From positions 11,521,322-11,585,321 of the forward strand of contig NC_135570.1 of the NCBI RefSeq assembly GCF_964340395.1: a DNA stretch of 64,000 nucleotides, read 5' to 3'. The notes under the pieces are model-generated. The model had not been told where the DNA came from and did not search any database. It worked only from the letters and a program-made list of their open reading frames with translations. This stretch comes from Glandiceps talaboti (lineage: Eukaryota > Hemichordata > Enteropneusta > Spengelidae). A program made the position numbers and the translations under genes. Numbering within the stretch: position 1 is the first letter of the stretch; each line of letters starts with the position of its first letter. Of the stretch, positions 38,610-48,715 are shown one piece after another.

Positions 38610-41600
38610 TCATCCAGTCTAGCTCAATGAGAAATCATGACCCAAAAGTTGTTTATGCAAATGAGTAAACCCCCAAACCCCTAACTCTTAGAATGATGTA
38701 AACCGTGTATAAGTAGCATCCTGAGCTGACAAATATACCATATTTGGACATTACATAACTGCCCCAATAAACACTAACTTATCGTTTGGCAGAATTATGT
38801 GATTTATTAACAAAGCTAAGACCTTGTATATATTTCAACGCGAGTCACACAGTACAAAGTCTGAGTTCATCTTCGTTCATGAGTTTCCCTAATAACTTAA
38901 TCTTAGACTAGGTTAACATAACATGACCCTCCCCTTATCATGTTTGTAAAATGCGCTCCAGCCCGAAATTAAATGGATGGCACCTTTCAGAATTTGCAGA
39001 AGCTCCCTAGCCTCTTAGGGATTTCACTAAAAATGAATAATAATTAGATATCAATATACTGAGATAATGGCGGGATTTACTTTACTAACATCAAAACTGG
39101 AGACTGTACCTGTTGATAGGGAGCTGTTGCGACATACAAACAACTCAAATTATGTTCTTTCACCGTCTTTTCGACAACTTTGATAACTGTGTCGACTTCT
39201 TTTGCCAATAAAGATAGTCCTTCTTTGGTCTTGTTTATGCAGGCGTTTATATACGACTGAATTACTTCATCTTCCCTGCAACTTTAAGATTAAAGAATGG
39301 CATTGTTATTGTACATGTAAAAGTTGTCATTTATTGATTTAAGCGGGTTGTAAATTTACTCATAGCCTAAAGATGCATGCCTTGTTGACTCTTCCAGTAT
39401 GTAGGCCTATTCTCTGAATTTTGAAATGATGAACTGTTACAGTATGCGATTAGTACTGTTCTGTCGTTGAACTACGAGGGATGAAATTCTAACCTTTTTT
39501 GCCCCTCAGAGCTTTTTTCATATATCGAATGACTTTATTAATGACTTGAATATTGAATATCAAACATCTATACCACGATTGAGGCCATTCATGTTCTAAA
39601 AAAAGTTGAGCTGAACACACAAAGAAATGACTTAACTTACAATTCCCCAGATTTATTTCTCCAGTGCATCAAAGCGAAAGAACCCTGGCAAATTTTGTTC
39701 ACAGTGTCTTCAGCTATCTTACGAATAAACGGCGCCCTCAGAAAATACTTGGACACACTTTGGTCAATTGTTTCATTCTTGAGGACGTGGAATCTAGGGG
39801 TAACATATCCTAAACACTTGACTGAATAGTTTTCTTCAAACACAGTTAGGGGGTCTTCTATAAATGGGGGGACTTTTTCAAATTCAGGCATTGTGACATT
39901 CAAATACCCCCTAGCCTGTGATCGAACGTTTTCATACGCCTCTATTCTCTGTTCTAACGACCAATGAGAAGGGCCGAGGGAAAGGTTTTCCAGTGTAAGG
40001 ACATTTCCACAGTCCCGCTTGAAGTCGTCTACAGTTGTAACTTGGACAATGGTACGCAGACGATCAAGGTCAAATGTTTCGTCTGCAGTCCTTTGTGTTG
40101 GCCCAGTTGTCTGTACGTGGTATCGTGATATACCTGGTATTACAAGAATTCGGTTCTGGTACATGGCGGCAGCTACTGCATTCCGTAAGTAAATGTACAG
40201 TCCACCAGGCCCAATATGGTATGGCATTAACGGTAACAAATATCTTTTGCCGACTACTTTCTCTTGTTTTTTGATACGTTCTGTCGACGTTTCTTCCAAA
40301 ATGATAACATCTTCTTCACTATCTTCGAGGATGCTTGCCTTACCATGCGATTGTTTAATCTGAGAATGTTTTGAATCCTTGATAATCAAAATAGAAAAAA
40401 ATCCATTGTTTGGCTTTACAGAAACATTTTTTGCATGGGAAGACATATTCAAATATTTACACTATTATCAATATCAATGTCTTTAGGGCTACGAACAGAA
40501 TTTATGGCGGGGGGAAGCTGAAGAGAAAATGAGGGGGGGGGGCTGAAAAAAATATTGGGGTACGAAGGGGGGGGGTACGGTAATGCTGATGGTCAAAACT
40601 ATTTTGTTAATGATTTGAACTAAACTAAGCCTCAGGGCAGTCATTTATTAAGTACAGTTGCAAATTTTTTTGCGGCGAGTACCATGTGTTTGTGTTTGTG
40701 TTTGTGTTTGTTTGTGTTTGTTTGTTTGTATGTATGTATGTATGTATGTATGTATGTATGTATGTATGTATGTATGTATGTATGTATGTATGTATGTGTG
40801 TATGTATGTATGTATGTATGTATGTATGTATGTATGTATGTGTGTGTGTGTCTGTCCGTGTATGTCTCTCTCCGTGTGTGTGTGTGTATGTGTCCGTGTC
40901 TGTGTCTGACACATCAACTGAACAAAATATTTCTATGTATGCGAAGATTAACAAGCTTAACATCGATAAATCTTCCTATCAACATCCCTAATATAATGCA
41001 TATTTGGGTGCATGGGGATTGGGTGGGATGGGTAAACTGGGGGGAAAGAACCCATTGCAACTGCACGGGAAAATTGCAAAACAAACTAAATTGGAATGTC
41101 GAGTGTGTTTAATTCTAAATTGTTAAATGATAATAAAATGATATTACCCTCGGGTCCTTAAATGTGTTACGAATATACATTATATGACCAAACGATGGCG
41201 CACACAGCCGTGCCAGCTTAAAAACTCTTAGTGAGTAAGAGTGTAGATTTTAGCAAGCTGATGCAAATGCTTTGATAGATAAAATACATAAAATGATGTC
41301 CCTTATTTTAAATATTGATAAAACGCCATGTTAAAAAGCAGATATTTTAACACGTATATTCCCCTTTGACTAATTTGGTTTATGTAATGTAAAAACAAAG
41401 TCAATGTAATTCGTAATCATGGTATCCATTGTACAGTATTATCAAAGACACAACTGAGTAAAACGTTTAGGAATGTTTTGTGTGTATTATTACTGCTCAG
41501 TTTGGGTATAAATATGTCTGTCTAAATGTTGAGAACGGAGCAAGGCTTCAGAGAATATAATAACAAATGCAAACAATTTATCCTCGTTATGCAAATTGTG

Positions 41601-43085
41601 TGTGCAAAACAGCTTTGATTATTGGTCTAATAAATACTAATACGGAAGAGGTAAAAAAATGACTTTCAAGTTCCACAGTCAAACTTAAGGCACCACTATT
41701 TTAAATAATTAGTATGGCATTCGGTTGATTTACACCTTGAAATGAGTATGACATCATAAAGACTGCCGTTGCGCCCTCATCGGCCTAAGGCCTTGGTAGG
41801 GCGGGAGGACACGTCGACGTCTTATCTGTCAGACTAAAAATCACCCTAAGCTTATACCTTCAGTAAATACATGTTTGGGAGGGCCAGGGGAATTAGGGTG
41901 TGGGTCAAATTTTACAAATCGGTTCTCGGGAGGGTTACATTTAACTTTTACTTATTGCATTATCTAAGTTTGCATTGTTTACAATTCGTGTACTGCCACT
42001 GCTGCCACTTCCCACCGCTAACGCATTGTAATGTAATATCAGAACGTATCACTACTGACAACCATGTAGTATATTAATTGTTAGGTTGTAGATTTGTGGT
42101 ATGAGGAGAGGAGTGGGCTCACATGAGAGAGAGAGGGGGGGGGGCAGTGTGGCAAGATGTGGACAGTTTAATCCTTTTATGTATTATTTCTAAATGCCAG
42201 GATTCAGTTCTGCCAATAGCAAAAGCTGATTGAATATGATTTAGGAATTATAAATAACAAATATATGCCTCTTAAACGTATAAATAAACTCAGCTTGCGC
42301 CCTTTTTAAGTAAAAGCATCGAACATCATGAAAACTGTGAAAAAAACGTTGCCTGACTGGACAAAATGTTTACTAAAATTGCTACATTTAATCGTTAGGT
42401 ACAACAAAAATCATATTAGCATTGTTTCTTTGAGTGACAGGGGCAACACACATCTTACTTGTAACCAGAATTACAACATAACATTGATATTTTTTCTGCG
42501 CCGACAGTGTGCTACCATTATCAGTTAAATGTATAAGGACAACACGTGACTGTAATCCTAATGTTGGCGTGTTCATTCTGATATTTTCGATACATTGACT
42601 AAAATGTAACAATTCTACTTCAATTCTTGTCATGCCAGACGATAAAATGTAGATTTTTTTTTCGACCATGATATCTGGTCAGACGATAAAATGTAGCAAT
42701 GTTGGTAAGATTCTTCAGATGATGACGTTTCGTTTCAGGTTTCATGATTTTCGTTGTATAGTAGAACAACGTTTAGTCTAGACGACTGTCCCCTTTTCAT
42801 TTGACAGTGCTGAAAAGACAGAAAAAGTACCTGTATGCCATTGCTCTTATACTCTTCAAAGCCTTCATCATGTGAATTATTCTCATCTTCCATTAATGGG
42901 GTGATGCCAGGATGACCACTTGTGTAAATCACTTGTCTTTCCTCGTTCATATTTTCCTTCAAATACTCTCGAAAAGTACTCATTTTGGGAGGGTGCTTCA
43001 CAAATCCTTGTAGATAAATTGCTGTGAAAACAAGACAGGCGAATCCAACTCCACACAGGTACCGAAAGGAACGAACAGCAAACAT
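37652..43085 (-). CDS. O-fucosyltransferase-like type II membrane protein, paralogue A (479 aa)
   Basis: Five coding exons: 43085-42831, 40377-39641, 39275-39110, 38431-38296, 37797-37652; 1440 nt with stop, phases 0, 2, 0, 1. A signal anchor at about residues 8-28 (YLCGVGFACLVFTAIYLQGF) and no cleavage site suggest a Golgi/ER type II protein. RYLLPLMPYHIGPGGLYIYL followed by RNAVAAAMYQNRILVIP is the O-FucT (PF10250) GDP-fucose-domain opening, TFDLDRL the usual follow-on, and FALMHWRNKSGEL resembles the conserved His/Arg substrate strand. CSGSQWSHYVDW and LPLRYLPGIP form the C-terminal part. The reaction (fucose from GDP-fucose to protein) is inferred from the fold; the acceptor is unknown and POFUT1/2 orthology is not claimed. 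The tandem partner is paralogue B. Confidence 0.85.
38296..38431 (-). CDS. Paralogue A exon 4
   Basis: 136 bases starting KMVDRMKQTVNNIFTLDDAI and ending SLVEQEIAE with one base over. Acceptor ATATCACAG, donor GTAAGT. It matches exon 4 of paralogue B (EMVYRMKGRMKNLYTIDTVI) residue for residue in spacing. EQEIA is the helix before the terminal SCSGSQWS segment. Confidence 0.88.
38520..38606 (+). repeat. (TA)n microsatellite
   Basis: About 40 TA units in paralogue A intron 3, after a short tandem copy of GGTATCAAATTATATATATA. Confidence 0.97.
39110..39275 (-). CDS. Paralogue A exon 3
   Basis: 166 bases, same length as the B counterpart. Encodes EDEVIQSYINACINKTKEGL then SLLAKEVDTVIKVVEKTV and CLYVATAPYQQ. 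The CLYVATAP segment looks like the beta strand before the GDP-fucose-binding part of O-FucT domains. Acceptor TTGCAG, donor GTACAG. Confidence 0.88.
39641..40377 (-). CDS. Paralogue A exon 2: main O-FucT domain
   Basis: The phase-0 acceptor TTATCAAG at 40378 is chosen because it restores frame with exon 1; the open frame itself runs to 40452. The exon carries residues 86-330, including the LPLMPYHIGPGG opening and HWRNKSGE at 323-330, then a GTAAGT donor after two bases of a Leu codon. Pairwise match with paralogue B is high from RYLLPLMP onward and low before it. Confidence 0.88.
40682..40910 (+). repeat. (GTTT)/(GTAT)/(GT) compound microsatellite
   Basis: Starts with GTGTTT units, continues as GTAT units with one GTGT interruption, ends in GT and GTCC variants. 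Lies in paralogue A intron 1. Confidence 0.95.
41850..42060 (+). repeat. Interspersed repeat family S, copy 1 (paralogue A intron 1)
   Basis: CAGTAAATACA...GGGAATTAGGGTGTGGG...TCTCGGGAGGGTTACATTT...CCACTGCTGCCACTTCC. It shares order and spacing with 45055-45310 and, reversed, 62320-62520. No coding capacity or clear termini; class unknown. Confidence 0.65.
42831..43085 (-). CDS. Paralogue A exon 1: cytosolic tip, membrane anchor, stem
   Basis: The ATG at 43085 opens MFAVRSFRYLCGVGFACLVF. A basic tip then a ~20-residue hydrophobic segment make a type II signal anchor, followed by an acidic stem (PLMEDENNSHDEGFEEYK). Donor GTACTT at 42830, phase 0. The stem resembles that of paralogue B (TPVMKDANRTDAEEL). 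Confidence 0.85.
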
Positions 43086-43569
43086 GCTTTATGAACCAGT
43101 AGTGACAATATGGCGATTAACAGGAAACTATTTACTGGATATTTGATAAATTTTCATCCGGTTCGCAGATGTGGACAGTTTAATCTGCTATAAGCGCAAG
43201 ATATTCACGTTGGTGGCGGTAGTTACTGTGACCGAACGTTTACGGTCTGCATTATGTGTCGTCTAACTTGCAGACTAATGACCATAACTGCGCTCGAGTG
43301 ACCAACATGCGAGGGTGACATAAGTCACTTTGTTCCGTCTGCCGACGCACATGGTACTCCTATAACACTAGGGCAAAGTGCCGACGTGTTGCAGCAAGAC
43401 TACATCATGTCACCTCCTACCTCTATCTTGTCGTCACAACATGATTAAATAGAAAATTCATGCTCTCCTACGAGAAGGTTCCGATATTAGTAAAAGGCTC
43501 TAATCCATCGTCTGTTGCTGTCTGGCATTCGGAAGGTGTCTTGCTCGAACCAAGAAAACTTAGATTAAA

Positions 43570-43616
43570 TATTTGTTTATTTTATTTTATTTTATTTCAT
43601 TTCATTTCATTTCAAT
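43570..43616 (+). repeat. (TTTTA)/(TTTCA) pentanucleotide run
   Basis: Short mixed array upstream of paralogue A. Confidence 0.85.
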
Positions 43617-43839
43617 AATTCCATCATTTACACATTATTACAACTACACCATTGAGACGAGCTCCCCATCGCCCATGTTACCATGATTGTATTTTAGTGA
43701 TTTTTTTCGTCTGGAATTCCATGTATGTATAGGTGGATGAAAACAATGAAGTCCTTGAATTTAAGCATGATCGCCTGCAATGTTGTAACATTTTGGAATG
43801 TTACTGCGGTCGCCCTTCGCGGGAAGTAATACTGCCCAT

Positions 43840-43984
43840 CTCCATGTTCATGTTCATGTTCGTGTTCGTATTCGTATTCGTATTCGTATTCGTATTCGTA
43901 TTCATATTCGTATTCGTATTCGTATTCGTATTCGTATTCGTTTTGATATTGATATTGATGTTCATTTCATATTCATATTCATAT
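43840..43984 (+). repeat. (TTCGTA)n hexanucleotide repeat
   Basis: TTCGTA units flanked by TTCATG and TTCATA variants. It lies between the two O-FucT paralogues. Arg-Ile or Val-Phe frames are artefacts. Confidence 0.95.
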
Positions 43985-44362
43985 AATGTGTAAATTTCAC
44001 CTTCAGCATATATCACCTACCTGGTTTCCTTAATCCCAAAATCTAGCATAGCAGTTTCATCATATAACCATCTAATACATAACTGATTGTTCAAATTTTT
44101 GTGTTTGCTCTTGGTTTATAACTAACCCTCAGCTAATTATTATTATCGTCGTCGCATGCTTCTTAGAAATGTGTTCTAGAATAAACACATATTTTGTCGA
44201 ACTAACCTAAACCATTGTATAATGAGGTTAACAAATGCTCACAAGTCCCATATCAAATGTACACCGAAAAAATTGTTAAAGTATCAGTTGACAATGCTGG
44301 GTAATCGCAGACAAGGAAGCTCCTAGTATGTGAGTGCAACATCATCATGGCAGTCCCCATTT

Positions 44363-44517
44363 CTATTTCAACAGATAGAAGTACTGGTCCAGGAGGAGAA
44401 CTGGGGGAATTCCTGGCAGATTTCTTAGCGGTATTGTTGTCTTATTTGCGTTTGTCCTCCGAAATTCAACGAAACGAGACCATTGGGATCTACTGCAGGA
44501 AATCAGAAGAGGTACTT
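44363..44517 (-). CDS. Paralogue B exon 5 (C-terminus)
   Basis: Acceptor CCTTTGTAG. Reads VPLLISCSRSQWSRFVEFRR, then TIPLRNLPGIPPVLLLDQYF and YLLK before TAG. The Gly of SCSGSQWS in paralogue A is Arg here. Nucleotide similarity to 37652-37797 is obvious by eye and first revealed the duplication. Confidence 0.86.
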
Positions 44518-47500
44518 CTACAAAGGTAAATGAATGAATATTAAGATATTTAAATATTAGTGGTGAAGCATGTGTTGCTTTGGTCGGAATATGTGTCGAA
44601 CTTGAAAAAAATCATATCATTCTGCAAAGGGAAAGGATACCTTTGGTGTTCACTTTTAAATGAGATGAAATTCATTTGTATCATTCACTTTCACTTATAC
44701 TGTAGAGAGTTGGAATCGATCCGAACTTAGGCGGAAGTGACGTATGAGACTTGTAGGGCATCTTTTGTTAAGCGTATTGTCGGAAGATGCCTTAAAAATC
44801 TCATAAGTCAGTTCAGCCTAAGTTTGGATCGATGCCAATTCCGTGGTGACGAGTAATAGTGAATGAAACTAACGTGTCATCACATTTAGCATCGAAATAT
44901 TGATCGAACAACTTAAATTCGCAAGGTATCTTGAACATTAAATAACGGTAGCTACTTTTCTCTATGAATATATATACAATTACAGTCAGGTAACCCATAG
45001 ACCCTCCTCCCTTGGTGGAGGGTCTATGGGTAACCTGAAGCCATGCACATGTTCTGGCTCAGTAATTACAAGGGGGAGAGCCCGGGGACTTAGGGTAGTC
45101 ACTAGGCACTTTTTTTAAAAAATTGGTCCTCAGTGGAGGGTCACATTTTAGAAAATGGAGATTTAAAAAGGGTCACATTTTACATTGGACTCATTTTTTT
45201 ATCTAATTTTACATTATTTCGTGATTTTGGCATGATCCAACCACTGTCATCAGTTTCAAATCCTACTCATACCACATTCCACCACTGCCACCATTGTAAA
45301 GTTAGTAAAATGCAGTGAATTAACTGTTATTTAATATTCGGAGCTGGTCTCACAATAAATAAAGGGGATACAGCGTGGCAAGATATTGCAGATAATGAGG
45401 TGGGGGTGGAGATGTTGACCTCAGTCCTGAGGTTGTCAGTTGTGTGCTCATCTAGCCTTTGAGAATTCTTGCCTTCAGCTCAGCCAATCGATTTAATACA
45501 AGCACAAATGCACTGTGGTTGTTATAATGGGATATTGTTGCCGTTAAAAACTTTCAATGTGGTGGGATGTTACTACTGTAACCGAAAACTTCACTTGTAG
45601 TTTAATATACTAAAGGCTCCCTTACAAGAAAAACATATCTTGATGTCAAATTAATGTACTCTTCACCTACTTTCTGCCATTTGCTGTTCCACGAGAGATA
45701 ACACCCAGTTATCATCTCTATACTTGTATAGGTCTTTCGATAGATCAATAACGGTATCTATTGTGTACAAGTTTTTCATTCTTCCTTTCATACGATACAC
45801 CATTTCCTGGGGAGAGCATCGTTTGAATATTATGTGTTAGGGGACAAAATGAGAAACACATATTCACACACAAAACAAAGGCGAGGTTGATTAAAATTTT
45901 TGCCTACCATAAGGGAAGGTGATGCTTTAGTTATGTATATATGTATGTATGTATGTATGTATGTACATGTATGTATGTATGTATGTATGTATGTATGTAT
46001 GTATGTATGTGTATGTGTGTATGTATGTATGTATGTATGTATGTATGTATGTATGTATGTATGTATGTAGACATGTGTAATTAAGCCATATCTTAATAGT
46101 GTATCATTTTATCCATTAAATTTCGTGTAATTTTGTAAAAACATTAATGTTAACAGAGCACACGTGTCCTACTAAGCGTGTTAGTATAGTCGTTAACACT
46201 AGTGAGTAATTTTCATGATCAGTAATAGGGCATATCTTAAGAATGCACATTTCAAATTCCATTTAATTTCAAATTGGTACATACATCAACCATAGGAACA
46301 CATATCGTTAAAGGGTTGTTGGCGTACCTATTATCTTTAATGTTTTATTTGCATAATTAATGGTACATCAATTGATGATAATAAACCGTGAGTTAATTAG
46401 TTTGCTAATAACTTTCTGGATTTCCTCATGACGAAGATCGTAGGTAAGATACATTAGCCACGCCTTAGTTCCCATTTGACATGAAGACAATATTCTCAAA
46501 TATATTGATGGATTTCAATGTGAAAGGTAATACATGAACTCACCTGTTGATATGGAGCTGCGGCAACGTACAGACATCTCAGGTTATGATCTTTCACTGT
46601 CTTTTCAACGATGTCAATAATTGTGTCTACTTCTTTAGACAGCAAAAACAAGCCTTCTTTGACTGTCTCCGAACATCCTGTGCCATCTGACAAAATCACT
46701 TCATCACTCCTACAACTATAAAGAACGATACAGTCTATATGTGAACATACATACAATAATTTACATATGTAATTAGTTAAGATTCATAAGTATGAAAACG
46801 ACGTATTCCAAGGGAACACATATCTGTTTCATGTTCATAAGTATTTTGGATGATGCTCATCATGTTATTATTATAATGACATGTAATGCAATTGCTTCAA
46901 AAGGTGTGAAGCTCCTAACTTTGTTTATTTCCCATAATGCCTCGCTCCACTGTACTGAGGTTTTTCCATAGCCAGGTTTGCCAATGTTTATATTAAACTC
47001 TACTTGAGAGAGGACGCGCGATGCATGGCTGGTGAAAATAACTTTCGTTTTGTTCCCGTTAAAAAGCATATAACATATTTGAGTACAATAATAGTAAGTT
47101 AGAAATATATATATTATATTTCACAAACTATTTCTTTTCTTTCTGCTGATGATTTAAAAGATGTGTTTTCACAACTCACAATTCTCCAGTTTTATTTCTC
47201 CAATGCAACAAAGCCAAAGAACCGTCACATATGTCACTTATGATATCTTCCGCCATCTTGCGAATATAGGGCGCCCTCAGAAAATTCTCGCTGATCAGTT
47301 GCTCTATCGTTCCATTTTCAATGAGTTGAAATCTTGGAGTTACATATCCCAAACATTGTACTGGAGAGTTATCCTCAAAGATTGGCACAGAATTATTCAG
47401 AACTTTTTGTACTTCTATAAATTCCGGCATTTCGACATTCAAAAAATGTTTGGCTTGAGTACGAATGTTTGTATATTCTTCTAACGACCCAGGCTTTCGG

Positions 47501-48715
47501 GTACGAGAAGTGCCACGGGATAGGTTTTTCGATGTAAATACGGTTCCACAGTCCCGCTTGAAGTCGTCTAAAGAGGCAAGCTGAACAATTTCACGCAGAT
47601 GATCAAGGTCAAATGTTTCGTTTGCATTTCTTCCTCTTGGTCCTGTTACTTGTGTGTGGTGTCTGTGGAGATTCGATATAACTATAGCCCTCTTCTGGTG
47701 TATAGCTGCTACGAGTGCATTTCGTATGTGAATGTACTGTCCACTTGGGCCATCAGCATATGGCATTAACGGTAACAGGTATCTTTGCCCGACAGTCTCC
47801 GTTTGTACCTTTAAACTTACAGGTGATGCATTAGTAGAAGATACTGTTGGATTTATTTTGCCTACTTTGGGAATGCTTCGTTCATCAACACTCAGTTCAT
47901 TTAGCATTGACCTATTTGAGACCTGTAGAGAAGAATTGTACCAATTAGCTACTAAATTTTCGACAGATTTGCACTCAAAGAATCACCCACCCATACATAT
48001 CAGATTGGCGAGTACATTGTGGAATCATGATGGTTAGCGTGGCTGGCTTGGAATCTGCAGGTTGCAGGTTCGAGCCCCCGTCGTTGCCGTTTGTTTCTGA
48101 GTGGCTAAAGTCCTTAGGCAAGATTTGAACCACGACTGTGCCTAAGTCCACCCGGCTGTATAATTGGGGACCTGGTAGGATAGAGGTTGCAATGGGAATG
48201 CTTTAATCCTACGCGTTTATAAAATGGATCGTATGCTCCCCAGGGAGATTAGGAAGTATAAAGGGCCGTTGTGCCACTATAGATCTGTGCCAGGGGTAAT
48301 AATTGTAAAGTGCTTTGAGCACAGAGTGGGAAAGCACTATATAAAAAACCAACATTGTTATTATTATTGTGTAGTATTATTTATAAGTATATGAAGGTTG
48401 GCAAACCATTCTGCTCACATCCATGGGGGGGGGGGTCAGATTTATGTACAAATTGATATAACTTACCCTTTGTCCGATGATCGTTTTCAATTCCTCCGCA
48501 TCTGTACGATTCGCATCTTTCATGACTGGGGTAGTAATAGGACCATCGTTCATGTAAACTGTAATTTGTTCTGTGGCTGATATTTCATTCAAATGATCTC
48601 GAAATCTCGGTCGTGGCTTTTTATATGTCTTCAAGTGAGTTATCATGATCATTTTCAGCATTAACATGAGAATCCCAAGTCCGCAAAGGCACCAAAATAA
48701 ACGAGTATAATACAT
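44363..48715 (-). CDS. O-fucosyltransferase-like type II membrane protein, paralogue B (482 aa)
   Basis: Five coding exons: 48715-48467, 47922-47180, 46709-46544, 45806-45671, 44517-44363; 1449 nt with stop, phases 0, 2, 0, 1 as in paralogue A. The start is the ATG at 48715 (MYYTRLFWCLCGLGILMLML), giving a type II anchor at about residues 5-27. The O-FucT domain opens RYLLPLMPYADGPSGQYIHI and includes LALLHWRNKTGEL. Several N-x-S/T sequons (NRT, NNS, NGT) fit a luminal protein. It lies 1.3 kb upstream of paralogue A on the same strand, so the pair arose by tandem duplication; divergence is large enough to be old. Intron 1 holds a SINE and intron 4 a fold-back hairpin. Function is inferred from the fold only. 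Confidence 0.85.
44680..44870. repeat. Fold-back repeat (paralogue B intron 4)
   Basis: Arms around GGAATCGATCCGAACTTAGG (44712 on) and CCTAAGTTTGGATCGATGCC (to about 44837) pair over roughly 55 bases with mismatches. Weaker pairing (TCATTCACT / AGTGAATGA) extends outward. A 21-bp perfect hairpin follows 120 bases later. Confidence 0.65.
44987..45037. repeat. Perfect 21-bp inverted repeat, 9-nt loop
   Basis: CAGGTAACCCATAGACCCTCC (44987-45007, 21 nt) and its exact complement (45017-45037) flank TCCCTTGGT. It could extrude as a cruciform or form an RNA hairpin in intron RNA. The stem is shorter than a typical animal pre-miRNA. Confidence 0.85.
45055..45310 (+). repeat. Interspersed repeat family S, copy 2 (paralogue B intron 4)
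   Basis: TCAGTAATTACAAGGGGGAG, GGTCCTCAGTGGAGGGTCAC, then TTCCACCACTGCCACCATTG. Same blocks as copies at 41850 and 62320. Confidence 0.65.
45671..45806 (-). CDS. Paralogue B exon 4
   Basis: 136 bases starting EMVYRMKGRMKNLYTIDTVI and ending SLVEQQMAE plus one base. Acceptor CTCCCCAG, donor GTAGGT. Same length and phases as paralogue A exon 4. Confidence 0.87.
45935..46070 (+). repeat. (GTAT)n microsatellite
   Basis: Interrupted GTAT array in paralogue B intron 3. Confidence 0.95.
46544..46709 (-). CDS. Paralogue B exon 3
   Basis: 166 bases, SDEVILSDGTGCSETVKEGL through CLYVAAAPYQQ. Acceptor TAGTTGTAG, donor GTGAGT. Same length and phases as paralogue A exon 3. Confidence 0.88.
47180..47922 (-). 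CDS. Paralogue B exon 2: main O-FucT domain
   Basis: Acceptor TTCTCTACAG, phase 0, reading VSNRSMLNELSVDERSIPKV before the conserved RYLLPLMPY. It includes ETFDLDHLREIVQLASLDDF and KRDCG, both shared with paralogue A, and ends in HWRNKTGE plus two bases. Donor GTGAGT. Confidence 0.88.
48020..48370 (+). mobile_element. tRNA-derived SINE (paralogue B intron 1)
   Basis: Head contains pol III boxes: A-box-like TAGCGTGGCTGG (48035) and B-box GGTTCGAGCCC (48067). A long body follows, then GTGGGAAAGCACTATATAAA and a (TTA)n tail at 48356-48370. This is the structure of tRNA-derived SINEs with an LINE-related 3' end. The tRNA part does not fold as a working tRNA. Confidence 0.8.
48467..48715 (-). CDS. 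Paralogue B exon 1: membrane anchor and stem
   Basis: 83 codons ending IIGQR before a GTAAGT donor. The open frame continues upstream without another ATG, so MYYTRLF at 48715 is the chosen start. The anchor is hydrophobic and followed by HLKTYKKPRPRFRDHL, a basic flank, then an acidic stem. Confidence 0.83.

Larger units (their letters stand above)
43086..44362. other. Intergenic region between O-FucT paralogues
   Basis: Promoter side of paralogue A and 3' side of paralogue B. 43200-43440 is richer in CpG than its surroundings. TGTGACCGAACG (43228) resembles TGTAACCGAAAA at 45577 in paralogue B intron 4, a possible remnant of duplicated sequence. Confidence 0.35.

Noticed and set aside
48030-48090. 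tRNA gene
   Set aside because: Has A and B boxes but continues into a SINE body and does not give a proper cloverleaf.
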